64,000 nucleotides of DNA from Pseudoalteromonas sp. MMG010 (GTDB taxonomy: Bacteria; Pseudomonadota; Gammaproteobacteria; Enterobacterales; Alteromonadaceae), in contig NZ_JAGJEG010000003.1 in NCBI RefSeq assembly GCF_018100905.1, forward strand, positions 170,928 to 234,927, given 5' to 3'. The first letter of the stretch is position 1. Each line of letters starts with the position of its first letter. This document shows, one piece after another, positions 18,591-27,383 of this stretch. A model generated the notes under the pieces. The model saw only the letters and a program-made list of their open reading frames with translations. It made no database searches and was not told where the DNA came from. The translations under genes and the position numbers were made by a program.

Positions 18591-19229
18591 CTAAACGTTT
18601 TCTTTATAGCATTTAGCGTAGTTTAAGTACTGTTGATGTAAAGTTAATAACTCTATTTTTACAGTTTCTAAGCGCTGACTATTATCTAATATATCATCTG
18701 CTTTTTGTTGTTTTTGTTCTCGTGACATTTGCGATTTAATAATACTTAGTGTTTGCGCTAAGCTGATTTTATCACGTGCCATGGTACGTTCAATTTGCTT
18801 TTCTTTAGGTAGGTCTATTAACAAGGTATGTTGGCAGTGGCGATTAAGCTCATTTTCAAATAATAATGGAGCGACTAACACACTATAACTACTTGTTGTG
18901 GTGTTAAGTTGAGTTAATAACTGTTGCCTAATAAGTGGATGCAATAGCTTATTTAAAGTGTTTTTTTGCTCATCATTTTCAAAAATAATATTACGAAGTT
19001 CGGCGCGATTTAAACAGCCATTGGGTAATAAAATCGCTTTGCCGAAATGTGCTGTAATTGCAGTTAGGCCTTCACTACCGGGTGTAACAACATCGCGTGC
19101 CACAATATCTGCATCAACAATATTAACGCCTTGTGATGCGAGTATATTACTCACTGCTGTTTTACCGCAGCCTATGCCTCCTGTTAACCCTAATACCCAG
19201 TTTTTTACTGGGTTATTTAATTGCTGCAT
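18591..19229 (-). CDS. coaE: Dephospho-CoA kinase
   Basis: A 212-residue P-loop kinase that performs the last step of coenzyme A synthesis, phosphorylating dephospho-CoA. It has Walker A GLTGGIGCGKT near residue 15, the acidic DADIVARDVV motif and the lid region RTMARDKIS. Length matches the family. It follows pilD after 6 bp, the usual pilD-coaE linkage. Confidence 0.95.
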   Translation of the reverse strand: MQQLNNPVKNWVLGLTGGIGCGKTAVSNILASQGVNIVDADIVARDVVTPGSEGLTAITAHFGKAILLPNGCLNRAELRNIIFENDEQKNTLNKLLHPLIRQQLLTQLNTTTSSYSVLVAPLLFENELNRHCQHTLLIDLPKEKQIERTMARDKISLAQTLSIIKSQMSREQKQQKADDILDNSQRLETVKIELLTLHQQYLNYAKCYKENV

Positions 19230-19235
19230 GTGTTA

Positions 19236-20129
19236 TTAACCTATTAAGCCAAAGTAATATGCACTTAACGAATCGCCCCAAATTAAGGTTATCCAACCAG
19301 CAATGGCTAAGTAAGGGCCAAATGGAATTGGAGTGGCTTTATCTTTACCTTGAATACTCAATAATAAAATACCGATAATTGCCCCTACAATACTTGAAAG
19401 CAAAATAATGGTCAGTAATGCTTGCCAGCCTAAAAGGGCGCCAAATACAGCAAGTAACTTAAAGTCGCCATAACCCATGCCTTCTTTGCCGGTTAATAAT
19501 TTAAATAGCCAAAATACACTCCATAAACTCATGTATCCACAAGCCGCGCCAATAATTGCGTCGGTGGGCGAAACCGTATAACCAAGTACCGAAGCAATTA
19601 ATGCTAACCATACTAAGGGGAGTGTTAGCTGATCGGGCAGCAGCATATGATCAATATCAATAAAGGTGAGGGCAACTAATACCCAGGTAACAAAAATATA
19701 TAATAGAGCGAGCTCGGTGGCACCAAAGTAATAAGCAATGGCGGTACTAAAAGCGGCTGTTAAGGCTTCAACAATAGGGTAGCGTGGTGATATTGGATTT
19801 TGGCAATTAGCGCATTGCCCCTTGAGCAGCACCCAACTAATTATAGGAATATTTTGCCACGGCTTTATTGCCGATTTACATTTAGGGCAAGTAGAATTAG
19901 GTTTTACTAGATTAAAAGGCTGCTGAGGTTTTTGTTTTTCTGATTCACCTTTAGAGGCTAGCTCATCGGTTAATAACATTCGGCATTCACTTTGCCATTC
20001 ACGTTGCATCATAACGGGTAAACGATAAATGACCACGTTTAAAAAACTGCCTACGCACAGGCTTACTAACCCTACGGTAAGTAAAAAAAACCACTGCTGC
20101 GCTTGCATTACTTCAATAATACTTTGCAT
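19236..20129 (-). CDS. pilD: Prepilin peptidase / N-methyltransferase PilD
   Basis: A 297-residue inner-membrane aspartyl protease that cleaves prepilin leaders and methylates the new N-terminus. The cytoplasmic zinc domain has two CxxC pairs (CPKC, CANC), and several membrane helices follow. Catalytic aspartates sit in FIDIDHMLLPD and in the GMGYGDFK motif. PilA in this cluster and any type II pseudopilins are expected substrates. Confidence 0.95.
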   Translation of the reverse strand: MQSIIEVMQAQQWFFLLTVGLVSLCVGSFLNVVIYRLPVMMQREWQSECRMLLTDELASKGESEKQKPQQPFNLVKPNSTCPKCKSAIKPWQNIPIISWVLLKGQCANCQNPISPRYPIVEALTAAFSTAIAYYFGATELALLYIFVTWVLVALTFIDIDHMLLPDQLTLPLVWLALIASVLGYTVSPTDAIIGAACGYMSLWSVFWLFKLLTGKEGMGYGDFKLLAVFGALLGWQALLTIILLSSIVGAIIGILLLSIQGKDKATPIPFGPYLAIAGWITLIWGDSLSAYYFGLIG

Positions 20130-20240
20130 TAAAAGCCCTAAAATATACGTTTTAAAATAAATGTTTTTGTTTATTTATTAATAGGTGTATAGCGACAAGT
20201 AGATACCGAGTAAATTCTAATAGCTATACTATAACTATAA

Positions 20241-21470
20241 TTAAATAACTGAACCCAGTTGGAAAATTGGTAAGTACATTGCCACAATTAAGCCACCCAC
20301 TAACACCCCGAGTACAGCCATAATTAATGGCTCTAATAAGCTCGAAAGACCATCTACTGCATCATCGACTTCTTGCTCATAAATAGTCGCCACTTTAGCT
20401 AACATGCCATCGAGTGACCCCGATTCTTCACCAATGGCCACCATTTGAATCACCATATCGGGGAATATTTTTGAATTACGCATCGCCCAGTTCATTTGGT
20501 TACCCGAGCTTACTTCGGCTTTTATATCTAAAATTGCATAACGGTAAACGGCATTACCCGAAGCGCCAGCGGCAGAGTCAAGTGCATCTACCAAAGGTAC
20601 ACCAGCAGCAAAAGTGGTTGATAAGGTACGTGCATACCTTGCTACAGCCGCTTTATTTAAAATCATGCCTATAACAGGAAGCTTTAAAATAGCGCGGTCG
20701 ACCGCATCTCTCAGCGCTAAGCTTCTTAATTTAGCCTCTTTAAATATAAAGCTAAAAGCGAACATGGCTAACAGAATAATCCACCAATATTCTTGCATAA
20801 ACTCCGATATACCAATAACAAACAAAGTAAATGCAGGAAGCTCCGCGCCAAAACCAGCAAAAATATCCTGAAATTGCGGAACAACAAAAATAAGCAAAAT
20901 AGAGGTAACAATACCCGCAATCACTAATACTGAAATAGGATAAAACATTGCTTTTTTAATTTTTGATTTTAACGCCTCAGACTTTTCTTTATAAAGGGCG
21001 ACACGGTCAAATATTTTATCAAGAGCGCCCGATTGCTCACCCGAGGCAACTAAATCGCAATATAAATCATCAAAATAACGAGGGTGTTTTTTTAGCGCAA
21101 GGGATAAGGGTTGACCCGCTTTAACTTCATCAGCAATAGTGCCCATTAGCTTACCAACACTTTTATTAGGCGTACCAGAGCCTATCATTTCAAGCGCTTG
21201 TATTAAGGGGACGCCCGCCATTAGCATAGTGGCAATTTGTCGTGTTACTAAGGCAATATCTTTAGGGGTAATCTTTTGTGTGCTGGCAATCCCAAATAAT
21301 GGTTTAGGTTTACGTTTAACTTTAGAGGGGGTGATCCCCTGTTTACGTAATTGCGCTTTAACAATAGCAATACTTGTACCTGACAATTCTCCTTCTAGGC
21401 GCTTTCCGCGAGCACTTACACCGACCCACTGGAAGATATCGATTCCTTTGTCTTCTTGTTTTTTTGCCAT
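20241..21470 (-). CDS. pilC: Type IV pilus inner-membrane platform protein PilC
   Basis: A 409-residue GspF/PilC protein with two homologous T2SSF domains (about 70-195 and 275-395). Three membrane helices follow the usual pattern. Typical motifs are RQIATMLMAGVPLIQAL, GEQSGALDKI and IGEESGSLDGML. It couples PilB motion to pilin insertion. A 110-bp gap separates it from pilD, and 141 bp separate it from the upstream ligase. Confidence 0.95.
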   Translation of the reverse strand: MAKKQEDKGIDIFQWVGVSARGKRLEGELSGTSIAIVKAQLRKQGITPSKVKRKPKPLFGIASTQKITPKDIALVTRQIATMLMAGVPLIQALEMIGSGTPNKSVGKLMGTIADEVKAGQPLSLALKKHPRYFDDLYCDLVASGEQSGALDKIFDRVALYKEKSEALKSKIKKAMFYPISVLVIAGIVTSILLIFVVPQFQDIFAGFGAELPAFTLFVIGISEFMQEYWWIILLAMFAFSFIFKEAKLRSLALRDAVDRAILKLPVIGMILNKAAVARYARTLSTTFAAGVPLVDALDSAAGASGNAVYRYAILDIKAEVSSGNQMNWAMRNSKIFPDMVIQMVAIGEESGSLDGMLAKVATIYEQEVDDAVDGLSSLLEPLIMAVLGVLVGGLIVAMYLPIFQLGSVI

Positions 21471-21611
21471 TGTTATATTCCTATTGCAATAATGGAGTAC
21501 GGTATAAAGTCAGTACAAACAAGCACTGATATTTAATTGTTTAGAGTATATCAGTTTCATTAGCATATACTAAACACCTGATTTGAAGCATAAATAAAGC
21601 ACGTAATTTGT

Positions 21612-22955
21612 TTAAAGTTCCCGCTGCCCTATAGACCAAAAACGAGGGGCTGGTGTATACCCTTGTGCTGGGTCAATGGCGTTATACAGGGTCAGAGCAC
21701 TGTAAAGGTAAAAAGCCCAAGTAATCATAAATATTAAAAATAATACCAGTTTCACTACGTTATTTATTTTAATTATCGTTACCGTTGGGCGATACACACG
21801 GCCTAAAAGTGCGCCCCAAAAAATAATTAATAGAGTTTGTGGGATTGGCATAACATGCACCCCTGAAAAAAGAGAATACATGGCGGCACAAGATAATGAA
21901 TAAGCCAATGTTATGGTAACTTTATCATTACGGTGTGACTTTATATAATGCGTAGTTGCTTTATAAGTAAAATACACTACTCCGATAAAAGTAATAAGTG
22001 CAGTTGCACCCCATTCATTAAGTATTTCAAAAAAAGAGTTATGTGGGTGCTTAGCTGGATTAAACGTTATGTCGTAAATACCAGGCCCATGACCAAAGAA
22101 AATATTTTGAAAAGAAAAATCAGCTAAAATTTCTAACCACATACGGACACGACCCGATGAACTGGTGCGCATTGAGGCTGTATATTCTGGGCTTACAATA
22201 TACTCTAATGTAATGTATGCGAGATAGCTCAACAGCAAACATAAAAAGCCTTTAAGTATATTCTTTCTTAATTGGGGCGTAAAATAAAAAGAGACTATGG
22301 AAATAAAAATCAAGGAAAGTAGTGCCCCCCGAGCTCCGCCAATAAACATGAGTAGTAAATTGAGTATTAAAATAAAAAATACAACCCGTTGAATTTTTTG
22401 GTAACTTAGCAAAAAAACTAAAAAGGGCAGTACGAATACCTGTACCTGATTGAAAAAACGGATATTGTTAAAACCACTATAAATGACAGTCGCGTTTAAT
22501 GGCTGCTGTTCGTACACCGTAAATAATATTTTTAAAAAACAATAAAGTACCAATATAGAATGTGCTATTACTAAAGCATAAATTAACGGTAAAGTTGCGT
22601 GCTTTATTGATAGGTTGGGCAATAAGAAAAAAATAAGCAGTGTTATGTGTAAACAGTAAAACAGGCTATAAACAGGCTCCTTGCTAATGGAGGCTGAAAT
22701 TATTCCGACAGCGGCAAAAATAGCAAAAAAAGGAACAAATTTACTATCTAAAGCTAAGGGCTTAGTGGAATTAGTAAAACAAAACTTATATACAACTGAA
22801 CTCGATAATAATAATACAAGAAAAATTTGACATATGCGTTGATGGTTATAGTTATCGTAAGAAAAAATGGGAATAACAGGGAGTAAAACAACAAAGAAGA
22901 AAGAGATTATTAAAAGAGGAATATATTGAGAAAAAAAACGAATATCTTTATTCAT
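21612..22955 (-). CDS. O-antigen ligase-like membrane protein, candidate pilin glycosyltransferase
   Basis: A 447-residue protein with about 11-12 predicted membrane segments and one large periplasmic loop. The Wzy_C/O-antigen-ligase signature is seen as KHPHNSFFEILNEWG near residue 310, with GRVRMW and FGHGPG ahead of it. The family includes lipopolysaccharide O-antigen ligases and pilin oligosaccharyltransferases (TfpO/PilO, PglL). Its place directly downstream of pilA, as in pilin-glycosylating Pseudomonas strains, favours the pilin role; that is inference. A terminator between pilA and this gene implies lower expression than the pilin. Confidence 0.8.
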   Translation of the reverse strand: MNKDIRFFSQYIPLLIISFFFVVLLPVIPIFSYDNYNHQRICQIFLVLLLSSSVVYKFCFTNSTKPLALDSKFVPFFAIFAAVGIISASISKEPVYSLFYCLHITLLIFFLLPNLSIKHATLPLIYALVIAHSILVLYCFLKILFTVYEQQPLNATVIYSGFNNIRFFNQVQVFVLPFLVFLLSYQKIQRVVFFILILNLLLMFIGGARGALLSLIFISIVSFYFTPQLRKNILKGFLCLLLSYLAYITLEYIVSPEYTASMRTSSSGRVRMWLEILADFSFQNIFFGHGPGIYDITFNPAKHPHNSFFEILNEWGATALITFIGVVYFTYKATTHYIKSHRNDKVTITLAYSLSCAAMYSLFSGVHVMPIPQTLLIIFWGALLGRVYRPTVTIIKINNVVKLVLFLIFMITWAFYLYSALTLYNAIDPAQGYTPAPRFWSIGQREL

Positions 22956-22963
22956 GCAAAACC

Positions 22964-22992
22964 TAAAAAAAGCAAGCGCCCTGAAGGGCGCT
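22964..22992 (-). terminator. Terminator after pilA
   Basis: On the minus strand, the stem AAGCGCCCT/AGGGCGCTT with a two-base loop is followed by GC and seven T. It lies between pilA and the ligase gene and should let the pilin mRNA accumulate separately. Confidence 0.9.
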
Positions 22993-23013
22993 TAGAATAT
23001 GTATAAGGCTATA

Positions 23014-23445
23014 TTAGCTACCTGCTGGACAGCTTTTTGGTGCTAACGAATCATCACCGGTAATATTACCTGTTTTACAACTCCATGCACCCGTTGCATT
23101 ATCTCTTGTCCAAGTGATAGTGGCATCTGTTACTTGTGATGGTGCATTTTGAATAGTACAAACTATAGTTGTAGCGGTTGCAGTAATATCACAGTTTTGA
23201 GTTTCTGTTACTTTAATGCTAGTTAGATCACTTATATCTGAGATTGCTTCACCGTTGTTTTTCTTAATTTCAAACTCTGTTTTTGCACCTGTAATTTCAG
23301 CTAAACCGGCGGTTAGTTTAGACGAAGCTTGATAATCAGAATAAGCAGGTAATGCTACTGCTGCTAAAATACCGATGATTGCAACTACAATCATTAATTC
23401 GATTAGGGTGAAACCCTTTTGCGCTTGTTGTGTCATTTTATTCAT
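23014..23445 (-). CDS. pilA: Major type IV pilin PilA
   Basis: A 143-residue type IVa prepilin with a short leader ending in Gly11. Cleavage before FTLIEL (Phe12) leaves Glu5, and the hydrophobic helix [18 protein letters not shown] follows. The globular domain has four cysteines; the last two (WSCK and SCPAGS) frame the D-loop. The mature protein ends in serine. A strong ribosome site (AGGAGA, six bases before ATG) precedes the start. It is the fibre subunit for adhesion, twitching and DNA uptake. A terminator follows and a long inverted repeat lies in its leader. Confidence 0.95.
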   Translation of the reverse strand: MNKMTQQAQKGFTLIELMIVVAIIGILAAVALPAYSDYQASSKLTAGLAEITGAKTEFEIKKNNGEAISDISDLTSIKVTETQNCDITATATTIVCTIQNAPSQVTDATITWTRDNATGAWSCKTGNITGDDSLAPKSCPAGS

Positions 23446-23470
23446 GTATATCTCCTAGAGGATAATGGGT

Positions 23471-23530
23471 TGTAATACAGTGAACTAAAACCTTTTTTAT
23501 GTTAATTAATTTTAGTTGAGTTGTATTACA
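23471..23530. promoter_or_regulatory. Long inverted repeat in the pilA upstream region
   Basis: The left arm 23471-23490 (TGTAATACA...AACTAAAA) pairs with 23510-23530 (TTTTAGTT...TGTATTACA); nine and eight matched pairs flank a small internal mismatch, with a 19-base loop. It lies 26-85 bases before the pilA start, so it is either a 5'-leader hairpin that protects the pilin mRNA or an operator. The rest of 23446-23864 is very AT-rich; I saw no convincing sigma-54 promoter in it. Confidence 0.6.
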
Positions 23531-23864
23531 GTTTTCTTAAAATAATTACTTGTTTTGCGTTATTCGACAATAAACTAATAGTGCATTAATTGTTGAAAAT
23601 CATAACAATACTTGTGTAAACATCCTGTATGTAACCACTATATTGTTAGTAGTATGGGTTTCACATTTATAAAAACTTACTATTAACTAAATTATACTAG
23701 CAGTGAAATTAGTCTATCATTATTTATTATTAACTTTAATCACTTTTATAAGAATATAAAAATAATTTTTAACATCAAATAACAAAGTAAGTCTTTAGGG
23801 TTATTAAAGTGTTTTTTTTAACCTTTGTCAATGCAATAAAAACCATTAAATAATTAAAAGCAGG

Positions 23865-24716
23865 CTATTTTTGCTTAAACCGCATCGATAAATCGATAGA
23901 TTGTAAATTTTTTGTTAGTGCTCCGCTTGAGATAAAATCAACCCCAGCCTGCGAATAGGCTTTTAACGTGGCTAATGTCATATTGCCAGAAACCTCTAAC
24001 TTAGCGCGCTTATTGGTTACGACCACAGCTTGTTTAATTTGTTCAACACTAAAGTTATCAAGCATGATGATATCGGCCCCTGCGGTTATCGCTTGCTCTA
24101 ACTCGTTTAGCGATTCAACTTCTACTTCAACCGCTTTTGATGGGTGGTTTAGTTTTGCTTGCTGTACTGCATTGGCAATCGAGCCACATGCTGCAATATG
24201 ATTTTCTTTAATTAAAAAGGCATCAAACAACCCTATGCGATGATTTGCACCACCACCACACTTAACAGCATATTTTTGTAAAACACGTAAACCAGGAATG
24301 GTTTTTCGAGTATCTAAAAGTTGTGTGTGTGTACCGGCTAACTCTTTTACATATTGAGCTGTTGTTGTTGCCGTACCTGCTAAAGTTTGTACAAAATTTA
24401 AGGCGGTTCTTTCTGCTGTTAATATGGCACGAGCAGAGCCCTTGGCTGTAAATAAGGTTGCATTGGCAAGCACCGTGTCGCCGTCATTAACGAGTATCTC
24501 CACTTCAATCGTGGGATCAACCTGTTTGAATACTTCGATAATGATGTCTTTACCACAAAACACACAATCTTCTCGAGTAATGACTATCGCATTAGCTTGT
24601 TCAGTACTTGGAATCAGTTGTGCGGTAATATCACCTTGTTCGGCACTTTGTTGATCTAAATCTTCATTTAAGGCCAAAGTCACAAGTTGGCTTATCAGGT
24701 TACTTGGTAACGACAT
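23865..24716 (-). CDS. nadC: Quinolinate phosphoribosyltransferase (nicotinate-nucleotide pyrophosphorylase)
   Basis: A 283-residue enzyme that converts quinolinate and PRPP to nicotinate mononucleotide in de novo NAD synthesis. The N-terminal domain has LNEDLDQQSAEQGDITAQLI. The barrel carries LLDTRKTIPGLR, KCGGGANHRIGL, VEVEVESLNELE and IMLDNF, plus the phosphate-binding EVSGN. Length and motifs are standard. It is upstream of pilA and divergent from ampD, a common arrangement in gammaproteobacteria. Confidence 0.96.
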   Translation of the reverse strand: MSLPSNLISQLVTLALNEDLDQQSAEQGDITAQLIPSTEQANAIVITREDCVFCGKDIIIEVFKQVDPTIEVEILVNDGDTVLANATLFTAKGSARAILTAERTALNFVQTLAGTATTTAQYVKELAGTHTQLLDTRKTIPGLRVLQKYAVKCGGGANHRIGLFDAFLIKENHIAACGSIANAVQQAKLNHPSKAVEVEVESLNELEQAITAGADIIMLDNFSVEQIKQAVVVTNKRAKLEVSGNMTLATLKAYSQAGVDFISSGALTKNLQSIDLSMRFKQK

Positions 24717-24874
24717 GCTAAAAGCTCTTTATTTATAAGAAATTATTTAAAATTTTACTATGTTTAATACTTAATTAGAAGGGCAAGTAAAGCTTGGGCA
24801 TATTAGCGCTGCGCTATGATTATGCTATTAAATCTATTAATATAATTACTATCGATATTTTAAGGCTAAATATA

Positions 24875-25438
24875 ATGCAGATTGATTCTCGAGGTTTTAT
24901 AAATACAGCGCTCCAGCGTGCGTGCCGTTTTTATAATGAACGTCCTGATGAAAATGATATTAGCTTATTAGTTATTCATAATATTTCTTTGCCGGCGGCG
25001 CAATTTGGTACGCAATATATAGACGATCTATTTATGGGCTGCATCGATAGTCAAGCTCATCCTAGCTTTGCTGATTTAAAGGGAGTAGAAGTATCTGCTC
25101 ATTGTGTTATTAAACGCACGGGGGAGCTTATTCAATATGTGCCTTTTAATAAAAGAGCCTGGCATGCAGGCGTGTCGCAATATAAAGGGCGCAATGGGTG
25201 TAACGACTTTAGCATTGGTATTGAGCTAGAAGGGTGTGATGACGTACCCTATACAGCAAAGCAATACACCACTTTAATTACGCTTACTCAAGCAATATTA
25301 AAACAATATCCTAAAATAAATACAGATCATATTGTCGGCCATTGCGATATTGCTCCAGGGCGCAAAACAGACCCCGGTATCAGCTTCGATTGGACTTACT
25401 TTTTTAACCATTTAAAAATTCAAGCAGGCGAAAAATAA
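24875..25438 (+). CDS. ampD: 1,6-anhydro-N-acetylmuramyl-L-alanine amidase AmpD
   Basis: A 187-residue cytoplasmic zinc amidase of peptidoglycan recycling, which removes the peptide from anhydro-muropeptides. The ATG at 24875 (MQIDSRGF) has AAGG nine bases before it; the longer upstream reading is unlikely. Zinc ligands are His35 in LVIHNISLP and the later His and Asp in VGHCDIAPGRKTDPG. It is followed one base later by ampE, the conserved pair. Confidence 0.95.
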   Translation: MQIDSRGFINTALQRACRFYNERPDENDISLLVIHNISLPAAQFGTQYIDDLFMGCIDSQAHPSFADLKGVEVSAHCVIKRTGELIQYVPFNKRAWHAGVSQYKGRNGCNDFSIGIELEGCDDVPYTAKQYTTLITLTQAILKQYPKINTDHIVGHCDIAPGRKTDPGISFDWTYFFNHLKIQAGEK

Positions 25439-25439
25439 C

Positions 25440-26288
25440 ATGATTTTAATATCAATAATTATTGCACTTATTTTAGAACGGTTAGGTGCGCGCTCGCCTT
25501 ATTGGCAAATTAGTTACTATGGTGATGAGTATTTATCTCGTTCGCAAAAATCTTTAAGTGATAACGGTTTATTTAATTCGCAAGTCGGCTTTTTAATTTG
25601 GTTGTGCTTACCGGTCATTTTTGTTGCCGGCGTATTTTTCTTTTCTGATTTTGTATTGTGGCAATTAATTATCAATATTGTTGTTCTTTTAATATGCTTT
25701 GGCTGCGCTAAGCATAGGGCATTATATAAGTCGTATTTAAATGCACTTACACGTGAAGATAATACGGCAGCCTCTCTGTATGCTGAGCAGCTAGGGCAAA
25801 AAAAGCTTGCCGAAGACTCAGGTGAAACTTTAGGGCAGACTTTAGCGTGGGTTAATTTCAGATTTTATTGTGCCGTTATTTTTTGGTTTGTGGTTCTTGG
25901 CGTTGCAGGAGCTACCTTGTATGCAATTATCCGTACTTATAGTGATTTAGCACGTAATAATGACAATGTTATTTTTAGTAAACATTATAAGTTATTACAG
26001 CGATTGCTATTTTGGCTCGACTGGTTACCTGCGCGTATTGCTAGTTTTGGCTATTTAGTGATAGGTAACTTTAATAAAGGCACCAGTTGCTGGTTACGTT
26101 ATGCATTAGATTTTAACAGCTCAAACAGACAAATTATTACGTGTACAGCACTTGCCGCAGAGCAAATTGAGCAACAGCATTATGGCTGCGCTTACGAAGC
26201 CACGTGTATGATTAAACTGGTTAAACGTAATGTTTTATTTTATTTAGTGTTAATAGCACTACTTACTCTATTTGCTGGTTTAGCTTAA
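25440..26288 (+). CDS. ampE: AmpE-like regulatory signalling membrane protein
   Basis: A 282-residue inner-membrane protein of the AmpE/CobD-like family. Membrane segments are visible near residues 1-15, 50-80, 145-170 and 262-280. The start MILISIIIALILERL is typical. AmpE is linked to AmpD and beta-lactamase induction in E. coli, with no settled biochemical role. It immediately follows ampD and has no clear terminator; a PdhR-type box begins just after its stop. Confidence 0.9.
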   Translation: MILISIIIALILERLGARSPYWQISYYGDEYLSRSQKSLSDNGLFNSQVGFLIWLCLPVIFVAGVFFFSDFVLWQLIINIVVLLICFGCAKHRALYKSYLNALTREDNTAASLYAEQLGQKKLAEDSGETLGQTLAWVNFRFYCAVIFWFVVLGVAGATLYAIIRTYSDLARNNDNVIFSKHYKLLQRLLFWLDWLPARIASFGYLVIGNFNKGTSCWLRYALDFNSSNRQIITCTALAAEQIEQQHYGCAYEATCMIKLVKRNVLFYLVLIALLTLFAGLA

Positions 26289-26299
26289 TAACTCAACTC

Positions 26300-26310
26300 T
26301 GGTCAGACCA
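26300..26310. promoter_or_regulatory. Distal PdhR-type operator
   Basis: TGGT-CAG-ACCA, extended on the right to ACCAATT, matches the PdhR half-site architecture (ATTGGT-N3-ACCAAT). It starts 12 bases after the ampE stop and about 150 bp before the proximal box. Confidence 0.5.
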
Positions 26311-26450
26311 ATTTTTTTAGATGATTTTAGCGCGTAATTATATGAGTTTTGTTGCTATATCATCTTGGTAATAAATACGTTAGGCTACTGCTAATGCTAA
26401 ATTAGCGCTGAATTGACACTAAACAGGGTTTTTGATAACGTATGTGAAAT

Positions 26451-26467
26451 TTTTGGTATTACCAATT
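26451..26467. promoter_or_regulatory. Proximal PdhR operator before pdhR
   Basis: TTTTGGTATTACCAATT contains TTGGT-ATT-ACCAA, an almost perfect match to the PdhR palindrome. It lies about 77 bp before the pdhR start, suggesting pyruvate-responsive autorepression of the pdh operon. Confidence 0.8.
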
Positions 26468-26543
26468 TACCTTTTTGGTAAAAGTTATTACCTAAAACGC
26501 TATTTTTTACATGTTATCGCTTACGCAACTTGGATGTTGATTA

Positions 26544-27293
26544 ATGTCGTTAAAGATTAAAGCAGCAAAATTATCAGATGTTATTTTACAGCAACTTGAG
26601 AATATGATTCTTGAGGGATCGTTAGCGCCAGGCGAAAAGCTACTCCCAGAGCGGGAATTAGCCAAACAGTTTGAAGTATCGCGACCTTCACTACGCGAGG
26701 CAATACAAAAGCTTGAAGCAAAAGGCTTAGTAACGCGTCGCCAAGGTGGTGGTACTTATGTTAAAAACCAACTCGAAGAAGGGCTTACCGACCCTCTATT
26801 TGATTTGTTAAGTAAACATCCCGAATCGCAATTTGATTTACTAGAGTTTCGCCACGCCTTAGAGGGAATAGCGGCTTATTATGCTGCATTACGTGGTACA
26901 GAAAATGATTTTATCAAAGTACAGCAAAGTTTTGATAAAATAGCGCTAGCAAATGACGATTTACACAAAAAAGCAAAAGCAATTAATGCCTTTCATTTTA
27001 GTATTGCTGAAGCATCACATAATGTGGTGCTTTTACATTTAGTGAGAGGGATGCAAGCGCTGCTTGAGCAAAATGTATTACAAAACTTAACGGCTTTACT
27101 TCAAAAGCCAGATATTCGTAATCAATTAGCTCAACATCGGCACTTGTTAATGGATGCAGTTACTCAAAGCAATCCAGAACGTGCTCGTTTAGCTAGTAAT
27201 GCACACTTAGCGTTTATAGAAGAAGCATTACTTGAAGCGGGCAAAGAACATTCGCGAATTGAACGTAGTTTAAGACGCACTAGGCAAAATTAA
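26544..27293 (+). CDS. pdhR: Pyruvate dehydrogenase complex repressor PdhR
   Basis: A 249-residue GntR/FadR-type regulator. The winged helix has LAPGEKLLPERELAKQFEVSRP and SLREAIQKLEAKGLV, with GGGTYV closing the wing; the C-terminal FCD domain (about 95-225) binds the effector, pyruvate in E. coli. It is the first gene of pdhR-aceEF-lpdA and has a matching operator upstream. Length matches the family. Confidence 0.95.
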   Translation: MSLKIKAAKLSDVILQQLENMILEGSLAPGEKLLPERELAKQFEVSRPSLREAIQKLEAKGLVTRRQGGGTYVKNQLEEGLTDPLFDLLSKHPESQFDLLEFRHALEGIAAYYAALRGTENDFIKVQQSFDKIALANDDLHKKAKAINAFHFSIAEASHNVVLLHLVRGMQALLEQNVLQNLTALLQKPDIRNQLAQHRHLLMDAVTQSNPERARLASNAHLAFIEEALLEAGKEHSRIERSLRRTRQN

Positions 27294-27383
27294 GCAAGTA
27301 CACCAATATTTATTCACACTGCATATCTATTGATTGTATTAAAATAACCAACATTCGTATTTTAAACATAAGGAAACCTCCAT

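Noticed and set aside
23446..23864. Sigma-54 promoter for pilA
   Set aside because: I looked for the GG-N10-GC element expected for PilR control on the minus strand and found no convincing match, although rpoN is in the window.
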